Source: Bacteroidota bacterium (GTDB lineage Bacteria; Bacteroidota; Ignavibacteria; Ignavibacteriales; Melioribacteraceae). Taken from it: DNA of 64,000 bases. This document shows, piece by piece, positions 53,394 through 62,303 of the stretch (positions are counted from its first letter, which is position 1; each line of letters starts with the position of its first letter). The stretch lies in the NCBI GenBank assembly GCA_018818165.1, contig JAHISP010000084.1, positions 1 to 64,000 on the forward strand, read 5' to 3'. The position numbers and the translations under genes are program-made. The notes beneath the pieces were generated by a model. That model worked only from the letters and a program-made list of their open reading frames with translations. It made no database searches and had not been told where the DNA came from.

Positions 53394-54596
53394 ATGCGCA
53401 TAGGAATGATTTTAGATAATGAGTTTACTGGCGATCTTCGTGTGGAAAATGAAGTCTTATCTCTAACACAAAAAGGTTATAAAGTATTTGTGCTGTGTTT
53501 TAATTATGGTGAAAAAGCAAACATTGAAAACTTCTATGGTGCTAAAATTGTTCGTTTTCATCTATCCAAAAATATAAAGAATAAACTTAGGTTTTTTAAT
53601 AACACTATTTTTGATATCTATTCACATATTTGGAGCTATCAAATTAGGAAATTTATCAAAAATTATAACATAACTGTTTTGCATGCGCATGATCTTTATA
53701 TGGCAAAATCTGTGATTCTGGCAAACAGAAAATATTATTTAGAAACCGTTCTTGATTTACATGAAAACTATCCAGCAACTTTAGCTACATATTCATGGAC
53801 AAAAACTTTTTTGGGAAGAATTCTTGTGAATCCTCAACGATGGGTTGACAAAGAAAAAAGATATTTCCCCAAATTTTCAAAAATTATTTTACTAAGCGAG
53901 GATTTCAAGAAAATTCTAACGAACAAATATCCTATGTTAGAAAGTAAATTTTACGTTTATCCAAACTATCCTAACACTGAAAATTTACTTAGCTATGAAA
54001 TTAATCATAGAATATTGGATAAAGGGAATGACTTCATAATTTTTTACTTTGGTGGCATAGCAGAGCGAAGAGGAATATTTACACTGCTTGAGAGCTTAAG
54101 GCTTCTTTTAGCAAAATCTTCAGTTTATAAAGTTCTTTTGATAGGACCTGTTGATAAAGCTGATGAAGTAAAGTTAAAGGCATATCTGGAAGATCCAGGT
54201 TTAAGGGATAACATTATTTACTATCCTTGGAAAGATATTTCTTTGTTGCCATCTTTTATTGCTATAAGTGATGTTTGTATTTCTCCTATTTTCAAAAATG
54301 ACCAACATGAATCTGGAATTGCAAATAAAGTTTTCCAATATATGCTTTTCGAAAAAGCAATTATTGTCAGTAATTGCAAACCACAACAACAAATTATTGA
54401 AGATGAAAAATGTGGTTTTGTTTTTGAATCTGAAAATCATGCTGATTTGGCGGATAAAATTGAAACTCTTTATAAAGATAGTGATTTATCACACGAAATG
54501 GGGATAAGAGGTAAAATTGCTGTTTTAAATAAATATAATCTTAATTGTTCAAACAAAGAATTAACAAATTTGTATAATTCACTAAAGCACTACTAA
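53394..54596 (+). CDS. Family 4 glycosyltransferase
   Basis: A 400-residue GT-B enzyme; ATG follows the YfhO stop without a gap. N-terminal half: MILDNEFTGDLRVENEVLSL, VLHAHDLYMAKSVILA, LDLHENYP. C-terminal half: FIIFYFGGIAERRGIFTLLE, DVCISPIFKNDQHESGIANK and the donor-site glutamate region. Cytosolic member of the same pathway. Confidence 0.9.
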   Translation: MRIGMILDNEFTGDLRVENEVLSLTQKGYKVFVLCFNYGEKANIENFYGAKIVRFHLSKNIKNKLRFFNNTIFDIYSHIWSYQIRKFIKNYNITVLHAHDLYMAKSVILANRKYYLETVLDLHENYPATLATYSWTKTFLGRILVNPQRWVDKEKRYFPKFSKIILLSEDFKKILTNKYPMLESKFYVYPNYPNTENLLSYEINHRILDKGNDFIIFYFGGIAERRGIFTLLESLRLLLAKSSVYKVLLIGPVDKADEVKLKAYLEDPGLRDNIIYYPWKDISLLPSFIAISDVCISPIFKNDQHESGIANKVFQYMLFEKAIIVSNCKPQQQIIEDEKCGFVFESENHADLADKIETLYKDSDLSHEMGIRGKIAVLNKYNLNCSNKELTNLYNSLKHY

Positions 54597-54610
54597 CTTA
54601 AAAGAGACAA

Positions 54611-55384
54611 ATGGATAATAAAAAATATTACGATAATTATAATTGGGAAAAAGCAGCGTTATCGGAAAAAATTGGTGATAAAATCGATTTAATAATTAAT
54701 TCAATTCCAAAAGAGGTTAAAAGCATTTTAGATGTGGGATGTGGTGATGGTACAATTTCAAATGGATTAGTTAGTAATTTTAATATTTTGGCAGCTGATA
54801 GAAGTTTAAATGCATTAAAGTATGTAAAAACTAAAAAAATAAATATATCCGCTGACTTTTTGCCAATTAAAGATAATTCATTTGATTTAGTATTTAGTAG
54901 TGAAATGATTGAGCATTTACCTGATGATATTTTTACTAAATCAATTAGCGAGATGAAAAGAGTTAGCAAAAAATATATTTACCTGACCTTTCCAAATGAT
55001 GAAAACATAAAAAAACAAGTTACCGAATGTACAAAATGCTCATATGTATTCAATAAATCCTATCATTTAAGAAGTATAAACCTAGAGTTGATTAAAAAAC
55101 TTTTTCCAGAGTATAAGGTTAATTTAGCATTCGAGTATGGAGCTAAAATCCGCGATTATAATAAGGTACTCAATTTATTAAAACACAAATTTGTTCCATC
55201 ATCAGCTTGGATACCAATGTTTTGGACTCCAAATCAAAAGAGAACTACTTCATGTCCAAATTGTAATCATCAATATGAAATTCCTTATAAGTTTAATTTT
55301 ATTGCATTTGTTCTAGATAGACTTAACGTAATTATTTCTAAAAAGCGTCCATATCAACTCTGTGTTTTGTTGGAGAAACAATAG
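54611..55384 (+). CDS. SAM-dependent methyltransferase with cysteine pairs
   Basis: A 257-residue class I methyltransferase: motif I ILDVGCGDGTIS (about 40-51), ADRSLNALKY, DNSFDLVFSSEMIEHLPDD. Two CxxC pairs, CTKC (about 139-142) and CPNC (about 215-218), lie in the C-terminal part and could together hold a zinc ion; this is unusual for polysaccharide O-methyltransferases and hints at a metal-stabilised substrate domain. Its stop (TAG) shares the G with the GTG start of the flippase gene. Confidence 0.85.
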   Translation: MDNKKYYDNYNWEKAALSEKIGDKIDLIINSIPKEVKSILDVGCGDGTISNGLVSNFNILAADRSLNALKYVKTKKINISADFLPIKDNSFDLVFSSEMIEHLPDDIFTKSISEMKRVSKKYIYLTFPNDENIKKQVTECTKCSYVFNKSYHLRSINLELIKKLFPEYKVNLAFEYGAKIRDYNKVLNLLKHKFVPSSAWIPMFWTPNQKRTTSCPNCNHQYEIPYKFNFIAFVLDRLNVIISKKRPYQLCVLLEKQ

Positions 55385-56859
55385 TGTTTTCAGAAATAAA
55401 AAAGACTATTAAGCATACTGCTATTTATAGTTTTGGAAATATATCTACAAAAATAGTTGGATTTATTCTTCTACCCCTATATACCAATTATCTATTACCA
55501 GAGGACTATGGAATACTAATTATATTGCAAACAATACTTCAAATTCTAATAGGGGTTTTCGGGTTTAATTTACCAACAGCAATGATGAGGTGGTACGCAA
55601 GTGAAAAAAATGTTAAAACTAGAAACTCAATTGTTTTTAGTACACTTTTCTCAAGTACTATAATATCTGTAATTTTAAGTCTTATTTTGATTCCATTCAG
55701 TAAAGAATTTTCGCTTTATTGGTTTTCAACAGATCAATTTTCAAACTATTTTATATTTTTATTTTTAGCATCATCTGCTGGAATTATTAGTAATGTTCCA
55801 TTAAATGTAATTAGACTGAAAGAATTACCTAAATTTTATGTAATTCTTTCAGTGCTAAGGTTTACAACCATTATTTTGTTAAATATTTACTTTGTAGCTT
55901 ATGCAAAGATGGGTGTTGAAGGTATTATGATTAGTGAATTTTTAGGTTCATTAATTGTTATTGTATTATCGTTGCCTATTTTAATTAAGGATTCGAATTT
56001 TATTTTAAATATGAAAATTCTGAAGGAAATGTTCATATTTGGATATCCACTTGTATTTTCAACTGTTTTTTCTTTTGTACTTACTTTAGGAGATAGATTT
56101 ATAATTGAATCTATTGATGGTGTTGCTAGTGTGGGTGTTTATTCTTTGGGACATAAAATAGCTAGCGTTATAAATATGTTAATACTTCAATCGTTTCAGT
56201 TAGGATTTTTGCCACTTGCATATAAAAAACTTGGTACTCCTAATGATAAAAGATATTTTTCAAAAATTTTGACTTATTATACTACTCTTTTAGCTTTTTC
56301 GGTACTTGGCATTTCAATGTTTGGGAAGGAGATTCTTGAAATACTCGTAAAAAATCATGAATATTGGCTTGCATCAACAGTAATTCCAATCATCGCTTTT
56401 TCATTTTTGATAAGAGGTCTTCAATATAATTTTTCACTTAGTTTTCATTTTGAAAAAAAGACAGGGTATGTTACAACTATTATTGTTATCACATCAATTA
56501 TTAATATTCTACTCAATTTTATTTTAATAAAAGAAATTGGCTTTCTTGGAGCAGCATACTCTTTGTTGATTTCTTCAATAATAATGATGTTTTTGTCATA
56601 CCATTATGGTCAAAAAGTTTATAGAATACCTTATGAATTAATGAAAATTTCAAAGATTGTTGCAATTTCTTTGCTATTATATTTACTTTCATTTTTACTA
56701 TCAGATAAAGGTTTGTTGGTAAATCTTATTTTTAAAACTTTATTGATTATTTCTTTTCCAATTATTGTATATAAAGCTTCAATCTTTGAGGAAATTGAGA
56801 TAAGTAGTTTGAAAAGGGGTGTTCATGATTTAACTAATAGGTTTAAAAGAAAAAGGTAA
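55384..56859 (+). CDS. Wzx-type polysaccharide flippase
   Basis: A 491-residue membrane protein with about 12-14 helices, of the MOP/PST flippase family (TAIYSFGNISTKIVGFILLPLYTNYL at the start; GDRFIIESIDGVASVGVYSLGHKIA in the middle). It moves undecaprenyl-linked oligosaccharides across the inner membrane. GTG start coupled to the methyltransferase. Last gene of the cluster; no Wzy-like polymerase is visible in the window. Confidence 0.9.
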   Translation: MFSEIKKTIKHTAIYSFGNISTKIVGFILLPLYTNYLLPEDYGILIILQTILQILIGVFGFNLPTAMMRWYASEKNVKTRNSIVFSTLFSSTIISVILSLILIPFSKEFSLYWFSTDQFSNYFIFLFLASSAGIISNVPLNVIRLKELPKFYVILSVLRFTTIILLNIYFVAYAKMGVEGIMISEFLGSLIVIVLSLPILIKDSNFILNMKILKEMFIFGYPLVFSTVFSFVLTLGDRFIIESIDGVASVGVYSLGHKIASVINMLILQSFQLGFLPLAYKKLGTPNDKRYFSKILTYYTTLLAFSVLGISMFGKEILEILVKNHEYWLASTVIPIIAFSFLIRGLQYNFSLSFHFEKKTGYVTTIIVITSIINILLNFILIKEIGFLGAAYSLLISSIIMMFLSYHYGQKVYRIPYELMKISKIVAISLLLYLLSFLLSDKGLLVNLIFKTLLIISFPIIVYKASIFEEIEISSLKRGVHDLTNRFKRKR

Positions 56860-57324
56860 ATATCCAACCATTTGTTTTTTATAAATACGCTATTTGGCCA
56901 ATCCAAGTTACACTAATAAACATAAAGTAAAATTGGCTTAATAATCTTTGATTAACCCAATTTGTTTTTCAAAATAAAGATAGACGAAAATTAAATGACA
57001 GTTTCTATCCTAAAATTATGGATATTAGATATTGCCAAACGGTTATTAAGAATATACTCAAATACATGTAAACATATTGCAACAGTAATTTTTCTTTCCG
57101 TTTAAGGTTTGTCATATCATCATCTTCAATTTTATAATGTCTATTAACATAAATTTTCCTGATCATAACTGGATTAAGTATATAACGATAAAAATTATTA
57201 CAATTTCATTTGTTTAATTATTCAATTTTTTGGGTAACCCCTTCGGTTAAGAAAATATTAGAACAATTTTGCATTATTATAGTTAATTTTGTTAAAACAT
57301 AATTGATAATATTTAAGAGACACT
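56860..57324. other. Intergenic region after the polysaccharide cluster
   Basis: 465 bp of AT-rich sequence. The only structured feature I can support is a minus-strand small ORF (57005-57166). No clear terminator hairpin for the flippase gene and no repeat family member is visible. Confidence 0.5.
57005..57166 (-). CDS. Possible small membrane protein (53 aa)
   Basis: The frame encodes a charged N-terminus (MIRKIYVNRHYKIEDDD, then LKRKEK) and one hydrophobic segment of about 23 residues (LLLQYVYMYLSIFLITVWQY and on), ending ILG. The layout is that of a single-span membrane protein with positive-inside charges. It is antisense to the surrounding genes and has no obvious ribosome site, so it may be chance or a decayed gene. 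Confidence 0.25.
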   Translation of the reverse strand: MIRKIYVNRHYKIEDDDMTNLKRKEKLLLQYVYMYLSIFLITVWQYLISIILG

Positions 57325-57540
57325 ATGAAAAAGGTTCAAAATTACTTTCTGGTTTTTCTATTTCTTTCATTATACTCATGTAGTGATATTGAAGATAATA
57401 GCATTAAAATTGGTAAAGCGTTTTTGGCAATTGACATGTCAAATGCTCCTTCAGATGTTGCGGATATAAAAGGAGTTCTATCTCGAGATGGGTATACTTC
57501 AATTCTTTTTAACTTTTTTTATCATTGGAGCATAATATGA
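57325..57540 (+). pseudogene. Truncated lipoprotein gene (paralogue of the next gene)
   Basis: 71 codons with a lipoprotein signal (NYFLVFLFLSLYSC, lipobox Cys) and the segment KAFLAIDMSNAPSDVADIKG, which parallels GGILLNLDKENTPEEVVLIK of the following lipoprotein. The frame then breaks into an unrelated tail and overlaps the next gene's ribosome site. It is the N-terminus of a tandem duplicate whose remainder was deleted. Confidence 0.65.
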
Positions 57541-58844
57541 AAATAATAATTTTACTTATCATCATTAGTTTATTAACAATCTCATGTTCTCAAGAAATTA
57601 CAACACAAAATGAAAATGCTAGAGGTGGTATTTTACTAAATCTTGATAAAGAAAATACACCTGAAGAAGTAGTTTTAATAAAAGTTGAATTATTTAGTGA
57701 TGAGTTTGAAAATAAAGTTATTGAAGTTGAACCACAAAATAGTAATAATGGGGAAATCTTCTTCGAAAAAGTTGAGGTTGGAAATTGGAAAATGGAAGTA
57801 AGTGCATTTAACAATGAAAGTGTCTTAATATATTTTGGCACTTCAAATATTTCAGTGAAGGTTGACGAAATAACAACTATATCTATTGAACTTAAACGAG
57901 TAAATGGTAGTTCAACAGGATCTGTTTATATATCTGTTACTTGGAATGATGATATTTTTAACTGGTTTGATTACCCTGCTAATCCAATTTTGAAGAAGCA
58001 AAACACCAATTTTGACTATAAAGGAATATCTCAGTCTTTTGTAGTCAAAAAGGATAATAAACATTATATGTGGTATACTGGCTTAGCAGGTAATTCCCTA
58101 CATATATATGCTGCTACTTCAGATGATGGATTAAATTGGGTGCCATATTCTACTGACCCCGTTTTAAGTCCTAATACGGCAAATTCATGGGAAAGCTATG
58201 GCGTATCCGCTGGAGCAGTAATTTTGGAGAATGGTTTATTTAAAATGTACTACACTGCACGAAGCACTGAAGAAAGTGATTATTCTCCTTGGTATATTGG
58301 TTTAGCTGTTTCAGAGGATGGTTTTCATTGGAGTAAAAGACAGAATCCTGTATTTACCGGAGCAACTGGGCAGTGGGATTTAAAAGTTGGTGTAAGTGCT
58401 ATTCAAATTATCAATGGTCTTTATTATATGTATTACACTGGAAAAACTTATTTAAGTGATCACCAAATTGGGATTGCTAACTCTGTGGATGGAATTAATT
58501 GGGAACGCTCTGGTGCAAATCCAATACTATCTAATAAACAATCATGGGAAGGAGAAGGCTATTATTATCCCACAGTTATTAAAAATAATGATAAGTATTA
58601 CATGATTTATAATAATAGTGTTTCCAACGTAAGTGGTTTTGGTTATGCTGAATCGAATGATGGAATGGAATGGCGTAAATTTGACGCAAATCCATTTATT
58701 ACTTCTGATGAAACTACTAAAAAATGGGAAAGAATGCTTTATCCTTGCATTATAGAATTAGATAATGAATTTAGATTATACTATACTGGGTATAATGTTT
58801 CAAGCGATGAAAGAGCTATTTGTGTTCTCCGTTCATTTAAATAA
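57537..58844 (+). CDS. Lipoprotein with five-bladed beta-propeller (glycosidase-like)
   Basis: 435 residues. ATG at 57537 has GGAG six bases upstream and leads into the lipoprotein signal MKIIILLIIISLLTISC (Cys17), so it is preferred over ATG 57525. After an N-terminal beta domain (20-140) comes a beta-propeller with repeated blades: HYMWYTGLAGN, FKMYYTARS, YYMYYTGKTY, YYMIYNNSVS, FRLYYTGYN, each joined to a GLNW/GFHW/GINW motif. This is the fold of GH32/43/62/68/117/130-like enzymes. Whether the catalytic carboxylates are all present cannot be decided by eye. It probably faces the periplasm or cell surface and binds or cleaves a glycan. Confidence 0.8.
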   Translation: MKIIILLIIISLLTISCSQEITTQNENARGGILLNLDKENTPEEVVLIKVELFSDEFENKVIEVEPQNSNNGEIFFEKVEVGNWKMEVSAFNNESVLIYFGTSNISVKVDEITTISIELKRVNGSSTGSVYISVTWNDDIFNWFDYPANPILKKQNTNFDYKGISQSFVVKKDNKHYMWYTGLAGNSLHIYAATSDDGLNWVPYSTDPVLSPNTANSWESYGVSAGAVILENGLFKMYYTARSTEESDYSPWYIGLAVSEDGFHWSKRQNPVFTGATGQWDLKVGVSAIQIINGLYYMYYTGKTYLSDHQIGIANSVDGINWERSGANPILSNKQSWEGEGYYYPTVIKNNDKYYMIYNNSVSNVSGFGYAESNDGMEWRKFDANPFITSDETTKKWERMLYPCIIELDNEFRLYYTGYNVSSDERAICVLRSFK

Positions 58845-58859
58845 TTTAATGATAAAACC

Positions 58860-58890
58860 ATCTAGTCCGATTGGCTTTATCGGACTAGAT
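58860..58890 (+). terminator. Strong hairpin between the propeller and GH13 genes
   Basis: A perfect 12-bp stem ATCTAGTCCGAT / ATCGGACTAGAT with a 7-nt loop (TGGCTTT), 15 bp after the propeller stop. The T-tract is short, so it may terminate incompletely and set relative expression of the two genes. Confidence 0.65.
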
Positions 58891-59004
58891 TTGAATTCCA
58901 CCCATATTCAGCAAACTGCACGTATAAATTCAAATCATATTTTCTTTAATTCATTAAAACCGTATTTTAGAATTTTTAAATAACGAAATTATAAAAGGAT
59001 TCAA

Positions 59005-61410
59005 ATGAAAAAGCTATTTGTTTTCACTATTTTTTTTACTTTAGTGGTACTCATTATTTCTTGTAGTGAATCTAAAGAGAATAAAATAACCGACATAATC
59101 CCCAACATAAATCTTCAATTTAATACTGAGAAAACCATAGTTTTAAGTGATTTATTTTATAGCGAAAATTATGAACTAACTTTTTCTGATAATCCCGTTG
59201 TGGAAATTAATTATAATGAAGACTCCAATTCTGTCTTACTAAAATCTAAAAATAATTTTGTTGGAATGACACTTATTGACTTTACTCTTGATGATAACGT
59301 TTACAGTATTCCAGTAACAATTCATAAAAATGCTGCGTATAAATTCCAATTCACCCCAGATAAAAAGTATAATGAATTATATTTATTTGGTAGTTTCAAC
59401 GGTTGGAATAGAAAAGATATTGCAATGACTGATGAAGACGGCGATGGTACTTTTGAAGCAGAAACCACTTTAGAACCTGGCGTTTATCCATACAAATTCT
59501 TTGGCGATGGCGAAGAAATTGTTGATCCAGCAAATCCAAATAAAACTCCAAATGGTTTTGGCAGCTTCAATTCGCTAAGAACTATTGATGAAATCACTAC
59601 TGAAAAAATATTTTTGCACACTGATGATATTCAACTATTGAAAGATGATATAAAATTGTTTTCTTTTAAAATTGAAGGCATACAATCATTCCAGAGTGTA
59701 AATGATACAAATATTATTGCCTTACTAAATAACAGAAAAATTGATGGAAAATTTGTTGATGTGAAAGCAAATATTCTGGATATATACTTAATTCCTCAAA
59801 TCTTAGGAAAAAAAGATTTACTCCGTGTTGCAATATCAAAAAATGGAATAACGACAAACTTCCAAAATGTTCTTTTAGAAAATGGGTTGCCAGTAAGCAA
59901 CAATTCAGAATTTGATTGGCACGATGGAATTATTTATTCGCTAATGATTGATAGATTTAGCGATGGGGATACTTCGTTAAATAATCCAGTAATACACGAT
60001 TCCCTTTCTAGTAAAGCAAATTATATGGGCGGTGATTTACAAGGAGTAATCAATAAGCTAAACAATAGCTATTTTGATAGTCTCGGAATTAATACAATCT
60101 GGATTTCACCTGTTTATGATAATCCAAATATTGCTTTCCGCGAATACCCTGCACCACACAGATGGTACTCAGGCTATCATGGATATTGGCCAATAAGCAA
60201 TACAAAAATTGAAGAAAAATTTGGAGATATGAATAAACTAAAGGAGCTAGTTAATATTGCGCACAAACATAATATTAAAATTCTTTTGGATTTTGTATCT
60301 AACCATGTTCATCAAGATCATCCATATTATCAAAAAAACAAGGATTGGTTTGGTAAATTTGATTTACCAGATGGAAGAAAAAATATTCGCTTTTGGGACG
60401 AGTTTCGTTTAACTACTTGGTTTGAACCTTATCTTCCTTCATTTGATTATGTTGGTTCTAAAAATGCATTAGATGCAGTTACTGCTAATGCGGTTTGGTG
60501 GCTTAAAGAAACTGGTGCTGATGGATTTAGACACGATGCTGTTAAACATGTTCCAAATGAATTTTGGCGCGAGCTTACAAATAAATTAAAACGTGAAATT
60601 GAAATTCCTCGCAACACTCCTATTTATCAAGTGGGTGAAACTTTTGGAAGTTATGATTTAATAAGTTCGTATGTAAATAACGGACAACTTTCAGCGCAGT
60701 TTAATTTTAACCTTTACGATGTTGCACTTCCAACATTTATTAATAGCGATATGTCATTTAGCGGTTTGGATAAAGAAATGCAGAAAACATTTTCTGTTTA
60801 TGGAGCTTTGCATTTAATGAGTAACATTATGGATAGTCATGATAAAAATAGATTTATGTCTTTTGCCGATGGTGATTTGAACGTAAGTCAATGGTCTGCG
60901 ACAGAAGAAGGTTGGAACAATCCACCCAAAGTTGACAATCCAGATAATTACAAAAAGTTAACTTTATATATGGCTTATATGAATACAATTCCAGGATTAC
61001 CAGTAATTTATTATGGAAGTGAATTTGGTATGACTGGAGCCTCAGATCCTGATAACAGAAGAATGATGCGTTTCAACAACGACCTTTCAGAATTTGAAAA
61101 AAGCACAATGCGTGATGTTTCCAAAATTATAAAAATTAGAAGTAGTCACACAGCACTTCGTTATGGTGACTATTACAAACTAATTGCTGATAATAATGTT
61201 TATTCTTACATCCGTTCTGATTTTAACGAAAGAATTTTGGTGGTTCTAAATAAAAGCAATAATATTGAATTTAGAACTATTGAGCTTCCTCAATTTTATA
61301 AAGCAAATAAACTGGTTAGTTTAATTAATGGAAATGAATTTGATATTGATGGAAACTCATTGAATCTATCAATTGCTCGGGAAAGTTATAATATTTATAT
61401 TATTGAATAA
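59005..61410 (+). CDS. GH13 alpha-amylase-family lipoprotein
   Basis: 801 residues. The lipoprotein signal ends at Cys20 (VLIISC). Residues about 110-180 form a CBM48/E-set-type domain (YLFGSFNGWNRKDIAMTDED). A GH13 barrel follows with all conserved regions: DFVSNHVHQDH (region I), GFRHDAVKH with nucleophile Asp511 (region II), YQVGETFG with acid/base Glu545 (region III), MDSHDKNRF with Asp613 (region IV). A C-terminal beta domain closes it. It hydrolyses or transfers alpha-glucans such as maltodextrin or cyclodextrin at the outside of the cell. A stem-loop at 61429-61479 ends the unit. Confidence 0.93.
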   Translation: MKKLFVFTIFFTLVVLIISCSESKENKITDIIPNINLQFNTEKTIVLSDLFYSENYELTFSDNPVVEINYNEDSNSVLLKSKNNFVGMTLIDFTLDDNVYSIPVTIHKNAAYKFQFTPDKKYNELYLFGSFNGWNRKDIAMTDEDGDGTFEAETTLEPGVYPYKFFGDGEEIVDPANPNKTPNGFGSFNSLRTIDEITTEKIFLHTDDIQLLKDDIKLFSFKIEGIQSFQSVNDTNIIALLNNRKIDGKFVDVKANILDIYLIPQILGKKDLLRVAISKNGITTNFQNVLLENGLPVSNNSEFDWHDGIIYSLMIDRFSDGDTSLNNPVIHDSLSSKANYMGGDLQGVINKLNNSYFDSLGINTIWISPVYDNPNIAFREYPAPHRWYSGYHGYWPISNTKIEEKFGDMNKLKELVNIAHKHNIKILLDFVSNHVHQDHPYYQKNKDWFGKFDLPDGRKNIRFWDEFRLTTWFEPYLPSFDYVGSKNALDAVTANAVWWLKETGADGFRHDAVKHVPNEFWRELTNKLKREIEIPRNTPIYQVGETFGSYDLISSYVNNGQLSAQFNFNLYDVALPTFINSDMSFSGLDKEMQKTFSVYGALHLMSNIMDSHDKNRFMSFADGDLNVSQWSATEEGWNNPPKVDNPDNYKKLTLYMAYMNTIPGLPVIYYGSEFGMTGASDPDNRRMMRFNNDLSEFEKSTMRDVSKIIKIRSSHTALRYGDYYKLIADNNVYSYIRSDFNERILVVLNKSNNIEFRTIELPQFYKANKLVSLINGNEFDIDGNSLNLSIARESYNIYIIE

Positions 61411-61428
61411 TTTATATTTATAGAAAAT

Positions 61429-61479
61429 TTGAAGGTTAAAATATTCCAAATTAAAAGAATATATTATTTTAACCTTCAA
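61429..61479 (+). terminator. Long hairpin after the GH13 gene
   Basis: A perfect 15-bp stem TTGAAGGTTAAAATA / TATTTTAACCTTCAA (61429-61443 and 61465-61479) starts 18 bp after the stop. The loop is 21 nt and AT-rich. No T-tract follows, so it may work as an RNA-stabilising or weak terminator structure. Confidence 0.6.
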
Positions 61480-61656
61480 GATACTTCAGCAGTAAATTAA
61501 TAATAAATTTTAGATCGAATTGAACTTATAAACCAAAACAGATTACATTTTTTTATAACAATAAATTAAAAGACATTTCATCGAGATTATTTTCCATTTA
61601 TTAAAAGATTAAATTACTCCAGAAATAACTCAGACAAAATATTATTTCTTGACAAT

Positions 61657-61672
61657 AAGTGAATGTTCGTTT
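61657..61672. promoter_or_regulatory. Predicted TetR operator and promoter of the tetR gene
   Basis: AAGTGAATGTTCGTTT is an imperfect palindrome that recurs, inverted, at 62275-62290 before the next gene. It lies exactly in the 17-bp spacer between TTGACA (61649-61654) and TATCTT (61672-61677), where a bound repressor would block polymerase. Confidence 0.65.
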
Positions 61673-61682
61673 ATCTTAGCAC

Positions 61683-62255
61683 ATGAGAATAAAAGATATA
61701 AATAAACAAGAAGCAATAATTGAAGCCACCGTTTTACTTGTAAATGAAATAGGATTTGTATCGTGTTCTGTTTCAAAAATTGCTAAGAAAGCAAATGTTT
61801 CTCCAGCAACTTTATATATTTATTATAAGAATAAGGAAGACTTACTCGTTTCAACCTACATTGAAGTTAAGAAGAAAATGAGTAAAGCTTTGCTAAATGG
61901 TTTTGATGATTCAATGCCATTTAGAGATATTCTGGAAAAATTCTGGAAAAATGGATTCAGATTTGTAAAAAATAATAAGGCGTTATTTCAATATGCGGAG
62001 CAATTTGCTAGTTCTCCATTTTCTGAATTGGTTAATCCAGCGGAATTGGAAAAACATTTTGAGCCAATGATAAAGGTTTTACAAAAAGGAATTGAGCAAA
62101 AAGTTATCAAAGATGTTCCATTTGATATTCTTGCTGCCTTTATTTTTTATCCAATGATGAATTTAGCTAATTCAAAAACGTGCAAAAGCCTGGAATTAAA
62201 TGACAATACAATTGAAGTAGCATTTAAATTAGCTTGGGACGCAATTAAACTCTAA
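61683..62255 (+). CDS. TetR/AcrR-family transcriptional regulator
   Basis: 190 residues. The N-terminal helix-turn-helix is canonical (VNEIGFVSCSVSKIAKKANV, then SPATLYIYYKNKEDLL), and the ligand-binding helical domain follows. The ATG lies only a few bases after the proposed -10 box, so the transcript may be leaderless. Together with the two matching operator sites it probably represses itself and the downstream metallo-hydrolase/SDR genes, with an unknown ligand as inducer. Confidence 0.92.
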   Translation: MRIKDINKQEAIIEATVLLVNEIGFVSCSVSKIAKKANVSPATLYIYYKNKEDLLVSTYIEVKKKMSKALLNGFDDSMPFRDILEKFWKNGFRFVKNNKALFQYAEQFASSPFSELVNPAELEKHFEPMIKVLQKGIEQKVIKDVPFDILAAFIFYPMMNLANSKTCKSLELNDNTIEVAFKLAWDAIKL

Positions 62256-62274
62256 AAATTTTTAACTATAAATT

Positions 62275-62290
62275 AAACGAACATTCATTT
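62275..62290. promoter_or_regulatory. Predicted TetR operator before the MBL-fold gene
   Basis: AAACGAACATTCATTT is a near-palindrome (AAACGAA-CA-TTCATTT, one mismatch between arms) and the inverse of the site at 61657-61672. It overlaps the start of a TATAAA box at 62290-62295, 14 bp before the ATG. Confidence 0.65.
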
Positions 62291-62303
62291 ATAAAATTTA
62301 ACA

